A DNA stretch of 64,000 nt from JAMXLG01 sp963765935 (GCA_963765935.1 CAVXXX010000004.1:248001-312000); one strand, 5' to 3'. Counted from the first letter of the stretch, positions 45,066 to 54,174 are shown. Numbers and translations are program-made. The notes: generated by a model not told the origin, from the letters alone.

Positions 45066-46412
45066 ATGAAATTTTGCGCCGCACTCGTTGCTATCGTCCT
45101 CTGCGCGCCGCTCGTGGCCGCCGCTCCCGAATCCGCCCTCTCACCCCCGCCCGTCGATCCGCAGATTGCCTCGCTTGTGAGCGCGGTTCGTGCAGATCGT
45201 CTGCGCGATACCGATACGAAACTGGTGGGCTTCTTCACGCGTGGCGATTTCTCCGAAACCACATCGACCGCAACGCGGGGCGTCTTTGGCGCGCGCGATT
45301 GGATTCGTTCGCAATTCGAGCAGATCGCCAAGACGAGTGACGGGCGCATGAGCGTGATGCTCGACACGTTCGTTCATCCGAAGACCGCGAAAACGCCGCG
45401 CGACGTGACGGAATCGAGCATCATCGCGACGCTGCGCGGCGACGAGCCCGGACCGCTCTACGTCATGTCCAGTCACTACGACGACTGCAACGGCGATTGC
45501 ACGAACGCGACGCGCGTAGCGCCCGGCGCCGACGACAACGGCTCCGGTACGTCGGCCGTGTTGGAAGCCGCGCGCGTGATGGCCCCGCACCATTTTCGAG
45601 GGACGATCGTCTTTGCGGTATTCGACGGTGAGGAACTTGGATTGTGGGGATCCCAGCACTACGCCGATTCACTCAAGCGCGCAGGTACGCAGGTTGCCGC
45701 AAACTTGAACAACGACATCATCGGCAACAGCAACGGTGGAAGCGGCGCGCATGAACCCGACATAATCCGAGTGTTCAGTGAAGCGCTTCCCGCCGGCGCG
45801 GCGCTGGATCGGGTCAATCTCGTCGGATCGGAAAATGACTCGCCGTCACGGGAACTGGCACGTTACGCGGACGAAATCGTGCCGCTCTACGTCTCGAATT
45901 TCTCGGTTCGGGAGATCTATCGCGCGGATCGTTTTTTGCGCGGCGGGGATCAAGAGTCGTTCCAAGCCGACGGCTATCCGGCGATCCGCTTCGTCGAGTC
46001 GAATGAAAACTTCACGCATCAGCATCAGAACGTGCGCGTCGAGAACGGCGTGCAGTACGGAGACCTGCCGCAATTCATGGATTGGGAGTATTTGAAGCGC
46101 GCGACGCAAGCCAACGTGGCGGCGCTCGCGTCGCTTGCATCGGCGCCGCTGCCACCTGCAAAAGCGCAACTCGTCATGCACAAACTGGGCTACGATTCGA
46201 CCTTGCGCTGGCAGCTCTCGAACGGCGCGGCATCGTACGAAATCGTCTGGCGCGCGACGGATTCGCCGCAGTGGCAGTTTGGTAAAAACGTCGGCAACGT
46301 GACGCAAGCCACCGTGCCGGTGAGTAAGGACGACTACATCCTCGGCGTGCGTACGATCGATGCGCAAGGTCATCAAAGCGTCGTCAGCTACCCGCTCCCG
46401 ATTCGGGAATAG
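45066..46412 (+). CDS. Secreted M28-family zinc peptidase
   Basis: This 448-residue protein has a signal peptide MKFCAALVAIVLCAPLVAAA. Zinc ligands match M28: His in SSHYDDC, Asp in GADDNGSGT, Glu-Glu in FDGEELGLWGS, Asp in NNDIIGN and His in NFTHQHQNV. The C-terminal 80 residues (MHKLGYDSTLRWQLSNGAAS onward) look like a fibronectin III-type domain. It probably removes N-terminal amino acids from peptides in the periplasm or outside the cell. Confidence 0.9.
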   Translation: MKFCAALVAIVLCAPLVAAAPESALSPPPVDPQIASLVSAVRADRLRDTDTKLVGFFTRGDFSETTSTATRGVFGARDWIRSQFEQIAKTSDGRMSVMLDTFVHPKTAKTPRDVTESSIIATLRGDEPGPLYVMSSHYDDCNGDCTNATRVAPGADDNGSGTSAVLEAARVMAPHHFRGTIVFAVFDGEELGLWGSQHYADSLKRAGTQVAANLNNDIIGNSNGGSGAHEPDIIRVFSEALPAGAALDRVNLVGSENDSPSRELARYADEIVPLYVSNFSVREIYRADRFLRGGDQESFQADGYPAIRFVESNENFTHQHQNVRVENGVQYGDLPQFMDWEYLKRATQANVAALASLASAPLPPAKAQLVMHKLGYDSTLRWQLSNGAASYEIVWRATDSPQWQFGKNVGNVTQATVPVSKDDYILGVRTIDAQGHQSVVSYPLPIRE

Positions 46413-46442
46413 AGCGGGGCCGGGATTGGGTATGCCAATCGC

Positions 46443-46919
46443 ATGCCCTCCTGGCCGGAAGAACTCTATGTCATCACGCACGCCGAGTGCGACGCGAGCA
46501 AAGGACCGTTACACCGCGAGGCGGGATTGACGCTGCGCGGACAACTGCAAGCGCACGATCTCGGCACGTGGTTTTTGCGGCACGAGCCGCGTGCGGTCTG
46601 GTCGTCCCCGTTTCGCTGCGCGCGTGAAACGGCGCGAATTGCGATCGGCGCTTCACGGATTACGTCCGCGTTGGTTATTGAGGAGCGCCTTGCACTTGCC
46701 GATCCGGCGCAAGTCCTTCACGACGCCGGTGCACTCGTTGAGGCATTGCGCGGCTGCTCCTACGAAGGGTTAGCGCTCGTAACGCATCGAGCGGTCGCAC
46801 TGGCAATCAGCTCCCTACTCGAACGGGTTCCGGTCGCCGGCATCGTGAACCGTATCAGACGCGATTGTACGATTACCGCCTACCGGCGTGAGGGCAGCGC
46901 AATTCGACGCATTGCGTGA
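46443..46919 (+). CDS. Histidine phosphatase-fold protein with altered RHG motif
   Basis: This 158-residue protein has the fold segments TLRGQLQAHDL, VWSSPFRCARETA and ALVTHRAVALAI of the SixA/phosphoglycerate mutase branch. The usual RHG reads THA (YVITHAEC), and the late GH/SHG motif reads THR. The catalytic His is kept, but Arg and Gly are lost, so phosphatase activity is uncertain. The start is the ATG at 46443, 30 bases past the M28 gene. Confidence 0.8.
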   Translation: MPSWPEELYVITHAECDASKGPLHREAGLTLRGQLQAHDLGTWFLRHEPRAVWSSPFRCARETARIAIGASRITSALVIEERLALADPAQVLHDAGALVEALRGCSYEGLALVTHRAVALAISSLLERVPVAGIVNRIRRDCTITAYRREGSAIRRIA

Positions 46920-46925
46920 AAGGCG

Positions 46926-48308
46926 CTAATCGTAGGCCGCTTCGTTCGCGTCCGATTCCGGTTGAGACATTTCGGCTTTCGGCAGAATAACGCGCACAGA
47001 AGTTCCTTCACCAGGCGCACTGTCGATGCGAACCGTTCCCTGATGCGCGTCGACGATTTTTTTGACGATGTACAACCCGATGCCGCTGCCGCGCTTTCCC
47101 TTGACGCTCTCGCCGCGCCAATACTCCTCGAACACGTGCGGCAGGTCAGCAGCATCGATGCCGGGGCCACGGTCGCGCACGATGATCTCCACCGTTTTCT
47201 CCACAACGATAATCGAAACGTCGATCGGTCCGTTCGAATACTTCACTGCATTCGAAATCACATTATCGAAAGCGCGCGCAAGATATGCCTCGTCGCCGTG
47301 GACGTAGCACTCGCAGAGGGAAATGCGAATATCTTGTCGCGAGGTAAAACGATCGGCCACTTCCGCGATGAGATCGTAGATAAATACGGGCGCCGGTGAA
47401 ATGACAAGCGTGTGGTTTGCGACACGGGCCATGAGCAACGCTTCGTCCGTCATCGCCGCGAGATCGGCGACGCCTTTGTAGATCGCGCGAAACGCGTTCG
47501 TCGTTAGATGTGAAACGGGATGCGTTTCGAGCAGCTCTGCGCTCGCTTGAATCACGGCCAGCGACGTTCGAAAGTCGTGCGCGAGAATCGCAATGATTTT
47601 CGTGCGCCATTCATTCTGTCGCGTGGCCGTGTCCCGTTGACCAAGGACGGAACGTAAGAGGCGTTCTTCACGACGCGCGCTGGATCGCTCGGAGTAATAG
47701 CCGTAGCTCGCGACGATCAGAATAGCGATCAGAATAAGCGCATAGCTTCCGTAGCGCACGAGCTTGCGCGCGCGCTCGATGCGCGAGCCGCGCGCGGCGT
47801 AATACGTGTCGATTGCCGCGATGCTGGCGCGCATGCCGCTGAGCAGTTCTTCGCCGGCGCGCTGCCCGTCGTCGTTGAGCGCGCCCGAGGGCCTACTAAG
47901 GATCGGCTTCGCAACGCTTCTTTCCCAGCCTTCGTGGCGAACGGCAAAGGCGTTCAATTGTTTCATCACTTGCGGCTGGTCTCGCGCACGCATCTGCAAG
48001 TCTACCAGCACATCGCCGAGGTCGCGTCTGGCTAAAAGATACGGCTGCAAGTACGTTGCTTTGGCGGTTGCCGCAAATCCGCTCAGTCCCGTCTGCTCGT
48101 CGGCCTGCGCGTGCAGCACGCGCTGCACGTCGAACCGCGCGGCGTCCGTGTCGCGCGATTGCAAATCCAAGTCGGTAAGCGCTGCAAATGTGAGGACGAC
48201 GGTGCCGAGCACGGATGCGAGTACGACAACATATCGCGCGATCAACCGGTCCAGTCGTCGACTTCGCCGCCAGAACGAGAGCTCACGCTCCTCGCCGACG
48301 GGAACCAT
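46926..48308 (-). CDS. Membrane histidine kinase (tandem copy A)
   Basis: This 460-residue kinase has two transmembrane helices around a periplasmic sensor of about 130 residues. The H box HDFRTSLAVIQAS lies near residue 243, and the N box NVISNAVKYS, G1 DRGPGID and G2 GSGIGLYIVKK follow. It shares layout and many motifs with the next gene, so the two arose by duplication. Its ATG overlaps the upstream kinase stop as TAATG. No response regulator is adjacent. Confidence 0.92.
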   Translation of the reverse strand: MVPVGEERELSFWRRSRRLDRLIARYVVVLASVLGTVVLTFAALTDLDLQSRDTDAARFDVQRVLHAQADEQTGLSGFAATAKATYLQPYLLARRDLGDVLVDLQMRARDQPQVMKQLNAFAVRHEGWERSVAKPILSRPSGALNDDGQRAGEELLSGMRASIAAIDTYYAARGSRIERARKLVRYGSYALILIAILIVASYGYYSERSSARREERLLRSVLGQRDTATRQNEWRTKIIAILAHDFRTSLAVIQASAELLETHPVSHLTTNAFRAIYKGVADLAAMTDEALLMARVANHTLVISPAPVFIYDLIAEVADRFTSRQDIRISLCECYVHGDEAYLARAFDNVISNAVKYSNGPIDVSIIVVEKTVEIIVRDRGPGIDAADLPHVFEEYWRGESVKGKRGSGIGLYIVKKIVDAHQGTVRIDSAPGEGTSVRVILPKAEMSQPESDANEAAYD

Positions 48309-49627
48309 TACACCGCTGCCAAGTAAATGCGAACCGTCGTTCCCGCACCAGGCGCACTCTCGATCGACGCGTTACCGCCGTGCGCTTCCACAATTTTCTT
48401 TACGATAAAGAGACCGATGCCGCTGCCGCTGCGTTCGCTCGAGCTCTGCGCCCGCCAGAATTCCTCGAACACATGCGGCAAATCGGCCGGATCGATGCCG
48501 CGTCCGCGATCGCTCACGGCCACTTCCACTTCCGGGCCGCCGTTGCGCGAAATCATCACGTCGATCGACGTGGCGGGCGGCGAGTATTTCACCGAGTTGC
48601 CGATCAAATTATCGAAGACGCGGACGAGGTACGGACGATCACCCATCACCATCAAGTCGGATGCCGAGATGTGAATCTGGCGTTCGGGCCGATGACGCTC
48701 GGCAGCTTCGCAAACGATGTCGTAGATCGGCTGCGGCCGCAGTGTGACGGAGACCGCGCTGTTGCTCATGCGCGCCATCAGCAGCGCTTCTTCGGTCATC
48801 GCCGTGAGGTCTTCGACCGTCTTCGCCATTGCATCGTACGCAGTCGGATCGTTGCGTCGCTCCGGCATCGTGTGCAGCATCTCGGTGTAGGCTCGGATGA
48901 CGCCGAGCGAGGAACGGAAGTCGTGCGCGAGCATCGCGACGATTTTCGACCGCCATTCACTGCGCCGCGCCTCCGCGTCGCGGTCGTCGATAATAGTTTG
49001 CAGCAACGCTTCTTCGCGCCGCAGGCTCTGACGCTCGGAGAAATACCCGGTCCCGGCGATCGACAACACTGAGACGACGATGACGCATAAGGTGAACCAG
49101 CGCAGCGCGAATTTCAGCGCCATGATGCGATCGTAGCGCACTTGGTACCGCTGCTCGATTCGCGTGATATCCGCTCTTGCTGCCTCGATGAGTTTCTCGC
49201 CCGCGCGTTCGCGGATCAGGTTCTTGGGATCGTTCGGACTTGCGAGGATCGGATGCGCGATGTCATTGAGCCAGCTATCGTGCAAGAGGTTGAAATCGGC
49301 GAGCGCGACGGAGGCCGTGGCATCATCGGCGGTCCGGCGCATCAGCGAAAGCAGTAACGATTTCAGCGGTGCTTGCGCCCGCCGGTACGGAGCGAGAAAC
49401 AGGCGCTGATCGGTTTCGTCGTATCCGCGCACGGCGGTGAGTTGATCCGCGAAGAATTGCATCGCAAGGCGCGCATCGAGACGGATCTCATCGATTTGAC
49501 GAGACTTTCCGTCGAGCACGTTCGACGTGGCGAAGCTGCCCACAATAATCGCCAAAACGGCGATGAGGATTAGCGCGTAACGAACGACGGTCCGGTCTAA
49601 TCGACGGGTCCGGCGCCAGGCCGTCAT
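48308..49627 (-). CDS. Membrane histidine kinase (tandem copy B)
   Basis: This 439-residue kinase has the same plan: HDFRSSLGVIRAY H box, NLIGNSVKYSP N box, DRGRGIDPADLPHVFEEFWR and GSGIGLFIVKK. The N-terminus MTAWRRTRRLDRTVVRYALI aligns with FWRRSRRLDRLIARYVVVL of copy A. The ATG at 49627 is preferred because AAGG lies 6 bases upstream; a GTG at 49687 is possible. A response regulator partner is not in the window. Confidence 0.92.
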   Translation of the reverse strand: MTAWRRTRRLDRTVVRYALILIAVLAIIVGSFATSNVLDGKSRQIDEIRLDARLAMQFFADQLTAVRGYDETDQRLFLAPYRRAQAPLKSLLLSLMRRTADDATASVALADFNLLHDSWLNDIAHPILASPNDPKNLIRERAGEKLIEAARADITRIEQRYQVRYDRIMALKFALRWFTLCVIVVSVLSIAGTGYFSERQSLRREEALLQTIIDDRDAEARRSEWRSKIVAMLAHDFRSSLGVIRAYTEMLHTMPERRNDPTAYDAMAKTVEDLTAMTEEALLMARMSNSAVSVTLRPQPIYDIVCEAAERHRPERQIHISASDLMVMGDRPYLVRVFDNLIGNSVKYSPPATSIDVMISRNGGPEVEVAVSDRGRGIDPADLPHVFEEFWRAQSSSERSGSGIGLFIVKKIVEAHGGNASIESAPGAGTTVRIYLAAV

Positions 49628-49803
49628 CAGGCCTTCACCCGCCGAGGCGGGGCTGCCCGCAGCCCTGGAAATGGCTTCCACTTGCACCCTCAGTTTGTGC
49701 AGCGTGCGTGTATCGCTCTAGTACACCGCGAAAAAGGGCTTAGGGCTTGGTAGAGGTTTCCCCTGTTATTGCGCGTGATGCCAATGGCCCAGGAGTGCAG
49801 AAA

Positions 49804-49833
49804 CGCCGAAGCCGCAGCTCGGCGGATTCGGCG
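49804..49833. other. Strong hairpin in the 245-base gap before the kinase pair
   Basis: CGCCGAA (49804-49810) pairs with TTCGGCG (49827-49833) and encloses GCCG/CGGC. No T-run follows on either strand. It sits about 40 bases beyond the DoxX stop. The rest of 49628-49872 holds nothing else I can support apart from the probable promoter of the kinase pair. Confidence 0.4.
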
Positions 49834-49872
49834 TCGTGATGTTTTGCCGGCGGACGGATCGACGTCTACGGG

Positions 49873-50301
49873 TTACTCCGATAACGTCGCGGCGACGCGA
49901 TAGGGCACAGGGATGTTTTTCGGCGCAGCCGGCTTCGCGGTAAAGAGGGCCGCGAAGTGGGCGCGGTAGGGGAGGCTCGCGAGGAACCACAGGGCCACGA
50001 CGACGACGGGAATCGGCAGCGTCGAGGGCATCAGGAGCGTATGAAACGCTAGGCTGTTGTACATGAAGGCGCCGAGGATAATGAGCGCGACGGGAACGTA
50101 GCGGTTCGTTAACAGCAGTGCGCCGGCGACGAATTGGGCAAGCGCGATGGCGAAGATCCAGTGGCTCTGATAGAAGACGGTGTTCGCGGTGCCGACTAGG
50201 CCGGGCATTGGCGGCGGGTTCCCCATGAAGAGCGGGGAGAGGCCGGCGAACGTGAAGAGCAGGCCGAGCAGGATACGTGCGATAAGCGAAACGACGGACA
50301 T
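49873..50301 (-). CDS. DoxX-family membrane protein
   Basis: This 142-residue protein has four helices, with IARILLGLLFTFAGLSPLFM at the N-terminus and AQFVAGALLLTNRYVPVAL in the middle. DoxX-like proteins are of uncertain function, some linked to thiosulfate oxidation or oxidative stress complexes. Here no thiosulfate genes are nearby. A good GGAG lies upstream of the ATG at 50301. It is divergent from a small SnoaL-type secreted protein. Confidence 0.88.
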   Translation of the reverse strand: MSVVSLIARILLGLLFTFAGLSPLFMGNPPPMPGLVGTANTVFYQSHWIFAIALAQFVAGALLLTNRYVPVALIILGAFMYNSLAFHTLLMPSTLPIPVVVVALWFLASLPYRAHFAALFTAKPAAPKNIPVPYRVAATLSE

Positions 50302-50396
50302 GGTGCTTGTCTCCTTGCGAGTACCGGGCCCCGATCGGCCCTTCACTCTTGACGTCGAAGGACGATCACCATTCTCGACACGCCGGAGGAAAAAAT

Positions 50397-50822
50397 TTGC
50401 TGACGACCGGACTCGTTCTTGCAACCGCCCTCGCGCTCGCCGCACCGTCGAGCGCCGAGACCAGCCCAACGCAGAGCGCGCTAGCCGCGATCGAGGCGCA
50501 TTGGCAGCGCGCGTTCCTCACCGGGGATCAGGCGTATCTCGGCTCGCTACTGACGCCCGATTACGTATCGGTGGGAACGAACGGCGCGCAGCACACGCGC
50601 GACATGATTCTTGCCGCGGCGCGAAACTACGCTCTTGCGCATCCGCACGCGGACGCTGCGCCGTCGCCCGATCCGCACATGATCGTACGGATCGAGGGAA
50701 CGACCGGCATTGTCACATTCAGTGTCGGGGGTCAGCGAAGCGTCGACGTTTTTTACTATGCGGATGGACACTGGCACGCGTGGTATTCGCAACACACGAA
50801 CGAGTCCGGAGGCAACGGCTAG
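50397..50822 (+). CDS. Secreted DUF4440/SnoaL-like protein
   Basis: This 141-residue protein begins with TTG, 7 bases after GGAGG, which fixes the start. It has a signal peptide (LTTGLVLATALALAAPSSA) and an NTF2-fold body (AIEAHWQRAFLTGDQAYLGS and MIVRIEGTTGIVTFSV). No catalytic residues are clear. The last bases lie 7 bases from the convergent QueA-like gene end. Confidence 0.78.
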   Translation: MLTTGLVLATALALAAPSSAETSPTQSALAAIEAHWQRAFLTGDQAYLGSLLTPDYVSVGTNGAQHTRDMILAAARNYALAHPHADAAPSPDPHMIVRIEGTTGIVTFSVGGQRSVDVFYYADGHWHAWYSQHTNESGGNG

Positions 50823-50829
50823 CGTCGCT

Positions 50830-51825
50830 TCATAGTATGAGGTGAACGTCTCCGAACTCGTGCTGGTAGTATTCCGCGTCCGCTGCTTGTGCATACGCGG
50901 ATGCGAGCAATCCACGCCCAAGGAAGGCGCGCAAGATCGACTGATGCGTCGCGGCGCTGTCGTGAAAGCCCGTTAACAGTCCGTCGACCGTGCGAACCGT
51001 GTAAGCATCGGTGATAACGAGATCGGTCCATCCGCTCGATGCGGTTGTCTCTCCTCGATAATACGATGATTCGAGCGCGCGAAGCGCCGTCGAACCGACC
51101 GCAATGATACGCCGGCCCTGAACCCGAGCGCGATTGACCGCTTGTGCCGTTTCGACCGGCACGCGGTAGCGTTCGGCAGGGGGACGTTCCGGTTCTTCGA
51201 GACTTGCAACGCCGCAGTGCAGCGTGATCGTCGCAATCTCGACACCGCGCGCGATCAACGCTTCGAGAACACGGGTTGAAAAGGGACGCGCCGCGGATGG
51301 CATTTCGGATGAGCCGGGTTCGCGCGCGAAGATCGTTTGGTAGTCGTCCATCGGAAATTCTTCGGTTACATACCCGTAGTGGATCGGCTTTCCGTGTCTT
51401 CCGAGAAAGTCGTACATTGGTTCGGGTATATGGAACCACGCGTACCATAGGCGCGGATATTCCGGATCGAGCGGCGCGATCGCGACCACCGATCCACCTG
51501 CCGGCAAACGAAGTTCTTCGCCGCAGAGTACGGTATCGCGCGGCTCGGTTACATAGATGCGCTCGTCGATCTTCGTGGCAACGTGAAGTTGAATGCGTTC
51601 GCCGTTTTGGCGCCGTGCGCTCAACGCTGCCGGGATCGTTGCAGAGTCATTGACCACGAGCAGATCGCCGGCTTGAAGTACCGATGGGATATCGAGGAAG
51701 CGCACATGACGGTTGGTTCCCGACACGCGATGCGTGACGAGCATCTTCACTTCATCGCGCGCGACACCGCGACGTTCGGGCGGCTCCGTCGCATTACGCA
51801 GGGACGAGATCTGCAAGGCGTACAC
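50830..51825 (-). CDS. QueA-like S-adenosylmethionine:tRNA ribosyltransferase-isomerase
   Basis: This 331-residue protein has GDLLVVNDSATIPA, FAREPGSSEMPSAARPFST and HEFGDVHLIL, the conserved QueA landmarks (usual forms are ..N.T.V.., AMPSAGRPFT, GEFGDSMLIL). The central HVGxGTF is altered to LHCGVASLEEPERPP, so it is a divergent member. The canonical reaction makes epoxyqueuosine in tRNA. No other queuosine genes are in the window. It overlaps the short-chain dehydrogenase gene by 32 bases and should be co-transcribed from the SoxR-type promoter. Confidence 0.82.
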   Translation of the reverse strand: MYALQISSLRNATEPPERRGVARDEVKMLVTHRVSGTNRHVRFLDIPSVLQAGDLLVVNDSATIPAALSARRQNGERIQLHVATKIDERIYVTEPRDTVLCGEELRLPAGGSVVAIAPLDPEYPRLWYAWFHIPEPMYDFLGRHGKPIHYGYVTEEFPMDDYQTIFAREPGSSEMPSAARPFSTRVLEALIARGVEIATITLHCGVASLEEPERPPAERYRVPVETAQAVNRARVQGRRIIAVGSTALRALESSYYRGETTASSGWTDLVITDAYTVRTVDGLLTGFHDSAATHQSILRAFLGRGLLASAYAQAADAEYYQHEFGDVHLIL

Positions 51826-52525
51826 GTTCGTAGCGCTCCTTCATGTTTGCAATGGCTTGTAACAATGCACGGGCGGAATCCGCGGGATCGCGCAGTTCGG
51901 CCGGATCGGCGTCGGGAATGGCGTCGCGGTGCATCTGCGTGTTCATGTCGCCCGGATCTGCCACCAACACGCGCACGCGCGTGTCTTCCAACTCCGTTGC
52001 GAGGACGCGAGAGATGTGTTCGAGTGCCGCTTTGCTCGCGCCGTATGCGGCCCAGCCCGGATACGCTTCCACGCCGGCATCCGACGTGATATTTACGATC
52101 GTCGCGGGCTCGGAAGATCTGCGCATAACATGCAGCGCGTGTTGCATGAGGTGAATCGGCGCATAGACGTTGACGGCAAACGCGCGATCGAACGTCTCGA
52201 GCGAAAGTTCCTCCACGCGTGGAAGCGGGACTTCACCGAGCGTCGATGCATTGTTGATGACGAGATCGAGACGTTTGAACGTGCGCGCGGCGGCGATAAG
52301 ATCGTGGACGTGCGTTCGATCGGCGACATCACCGGGAACGGCGATCACGCTCCCCCTGCCCGCGAGCTCGTCGCGCGCGGCTGCAAGCGTCGCTTCGTCG
52401 CGACCGTCAATGATAACGTTCAGGCCTCGCGCCAGAAGCTCCCGCGCAATCTCTTTGCCGAGGCCGCGCGAACCGCCGGTTACGATCGCGACGTGGCCGG
52501 CTTCAAACCAAGATTTCGTTTCCAT
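51794..52525 (-). CDS. Short-chain dehydrogenase/reductase
   Basis: This 243-residue enzyme has the NAD(P) motif TGGSRGLG near residue 17, NNAS, a catalytic Ser before YGASK (YxxxK) and VADPGDMNT. It reduces or oxidises an unknown small molecule. Its promoter overlaps a SoxR box and has a 19-base spacer, as in soxS. The ATG at 52525 lies 6 bases after the -10 element, so the transcript would be leaderless. Oxidative-stress control is therefore likely. Confidence 0.92.
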   Translation of the reverse strand: METKSWFEAGHVAIVTGGSRGLGKEIARELLARGLNVIIDGRDEATLAAARDELAGRGSVIAVPGDVADRTHVHDLIAAARTFKRLDLVINNASTLGEVPLPRVEELSLETFDRAFAVNVYAPIHLMQHALHVMRRSSEPATIVNITSDAGVEAYPGWAAYGASKAALEHISRVLATELEDTRVRVLVADPGDMNTQMHRDAIPDADPAELRDPADSARALLQAIANMKERYERVRLADLVPA

Positions 52526-52531
52526 GGCGCA

Positions 52532-52562
52532 ACCCTACAACCTCAAGCATAGTTGAGGTCAA
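52532..52562 (-). promoter_or_regulatory. SoxR box within a 19-base-spacer promoter
   Basis: On the minus strand, TTGACC (-35) and TAGGGT (-10) are 19 bases apart. The spacer contains the palindrome CCTCAA-N6-TTGAGG (52541-52558). This matches the architecture of the E. coli soxS promoter, in which SoxR twists an over-long spacer to activate transcription. It lies between the divergent SoxR gene and the dehydrogenase gene. Confidence 0.88.
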
Positions 52563-52566
52563 TACC

Positions 52567-53007
52567 ATGGATGATTTATTGAGCGTCGGAGAGGTCGCGG
52601 AGCGCAGCGGCCTGCCGGTTTCGACCCTCCATTTCTATGAAACGAAAGGCTTGATCCACAGCGAGCGCAACGCCGGCAATCAGCGGCGTTTTCCTCGCGC
52701 GGAGTTGCGTCGCATCGCGGTCATCAAAGTCGCGCAGCGTGCCGGAATTCCGCTGAATGAAATTGGCGAAGAACTGGCAACGCTTCCGACCAATCGTCCG
52801 ATCTCGGCGAAGGAATGGAGCCGTCTCTCGAAACGCTGGAAAGCGGATCTCGACGATCGCATCGCGCGATTGACGGCGCTACGCGATCAGCTGGGCGATT
52901 GCATCGGATGCGGATGTCTCTCGCTCGATAGTTGTCCGCTGCGCAATCCAATGGATGTTCTGGGCAACGAAGGTCCAGGCCCGCGCCTAATCGATCCGAT
53001 CACGTAG
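52567..53007 (+). CDS. soxR: SoxR-type redox-sensing transcriptional activator (MerR family)
   Basis: This 146-residue protein has a MerR winged helix (LSVGEVAERSGLPVSTLHFYE) and a dimerisation helix. The C-terminal CIGCGCLSLDSCPLRNP has the CX2CXCX5C pattern that holds a [2Fe-2S] cluster in SoxR. It senses redox-cycling compounds or superoxide and activates genes with a 19-base-spacer promoter. The box just upstream of the divergent dehydrogenase gene is the obvious target, and it may also repress its own gene. Its end overlaps the convergent lyase gene by 21 bases. Confidence 0.95.
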   Translation: MDDLLSVGEVAERSGLPVSTLHFYETKGLIHSERNAGNQRRFPRAELRRIAVIKVAQRAGIPLNEIGEELATLPTNRPISAKEWSRLSKRWKADLDDRIARLTALRDQLGDCIGCGCLSLDSCPLRNPMDVLGNEGPGPRLIDPIT

Positions 53008-54174
53008 CTGGATGAGCGCGTTTCCGGCCGCGGCGATGGCCATCCGGTTCGCGGCTTCGGTGACGATGGCGGTCGATGTTGCGAAGTTGAAGCGCGCCCA
53101 TTGACCGTAGTTTTTTCCGAAGTGCTCGCCGGGAACGAGCGCGACCTTTCCTCGTTTGTAAAACGCTTCAGCCGGGCGATCGAGAGCGAGATCCGTGCAA
53201 TCGAGCCACGCGAGGTAGCCCGCCTCGGGCGGCGCGAACTTCACCCCTTGCAATCCCGCCCGCTCGAAGATCTCCCGTAACTGCGATCGCATCCCATCGA
53301 GGTGCGCAACGACGGCGTCGAGATAGGGAATGCCTTCCATGAACGCGGCAATGGTTGCATGAACGCCCAGGTGCCCACTGCGCTCCGCCATCACTTTCGG
53401 TAAGCGGCGGAGAATACGACGTGCGCGGTCGCCGAATGCAACGGCGATCGCGCATTTGAGTCCGGCGATGTTCCAGCCTTTGGATGCCGAGGTGAGGGTA
53501 ATCACGTCGATGTCCGATTCGTCCGCGATTGCTGCAAACGCAGTGAACTCCACGCCCGGCATGGTGAGCGGTGCATGGATTTCGTCGCAGAGCATGATGG
53601 TATCGTACCGTTTGGCGAGAGCGGCAACGGCGCGCAGCTCGTGCTTGGTGTAGACCCGGCCCACGGGATTGTGCGGATTACACAACAGCATTACGCGCGC
53701 GCCCTCGCGCATTCGCGCTTCGATCGCATCGAGATCGAGCGTGAAACGTTCCCCGTCCCGGCGCAGCGGGGCGTCGGCGATCGGCCAGCGGACTTCTTCT
53801 ATCGTCGAAAAGAACGGCGGGTAAACCGGGCTGTTCACGATGACGGCGCCCTCACCGATTACGCGAAGAATCTCGGCAACGCCGACCATCACTTCCGGGA
53901 CGGCATAAACGTCGCCCGGATGGACGTCAAGCCCATAGCGCACGCGCGCGAACGCGGCATACGCTTCGCCGAGGCCGTCGGCAACCGCATACCCGAGGTC
54001 ACCGTTATCGATTGCGACGCGCAAGCGCTCCGCAATGGGTTCGGCAAGCGGAAAATCACTCTCGGCGACAAAGACGGGCAACACGTCAGCCGGATAGTGC
54101 CGCCACTTCTCGCTCGTTCGGTTCTTCAACCGGTCGAGATCGATGGCCGCATCGAATGGGAGTTTGATCGTCAT
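52987..54174 (-). CDS. PatB/MalY-type PLP aminotransferase (probable C-S lyase)
   Basis: This 395-residue fold-type I PLP enzyme has NPHNPVGRVY, DEIHAPL and the PLP lysine in TSASKGWNIAGLK, the PatB/MalY pattern. Members cleave cystathionine or other C-S bonds, giving homocysteine. Together with metH at the other end of the window this would make a methionine route, but the genes are not linked. The ATG at 54174 shares bases with the divergent DUF2277 start in a CATG. Confidence 0.9.
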   Translation of the reverse strand: MTIKLPFDAAIDLDRLKNRTSEKWRHYPADVLPVFVAESDFPLAEPIAERLRVAIDNGDLGYAVADGLGEAYAAFARVRYGLDVHPGDVYAVPEVMVGVAEILRVIGEGAVIVNSPVYPPFFSTIEEVRWPIADAPLRRDGERFTLDLDAIEARMREGARVMLLCNPHNPVGRVYTKHELRAVAALAKRYDTIMLCDEIHAPLTMPGVEFTAFAAIADESDIDVITLTSASKGWNIAGLKCAIAVAFGDRARRILRRLPKVMAERSGHLGVHATIAAFMEGIPYLDAVVAHLDGMRSQLREIFERAGLQGVKFAPPEAGYLAWLDCTDLALDRPAEAFYKRGKVALVPGEHFGKNYGQWARFNFATSTAIVTEAANRMAIAAAGNALIQLRDRID

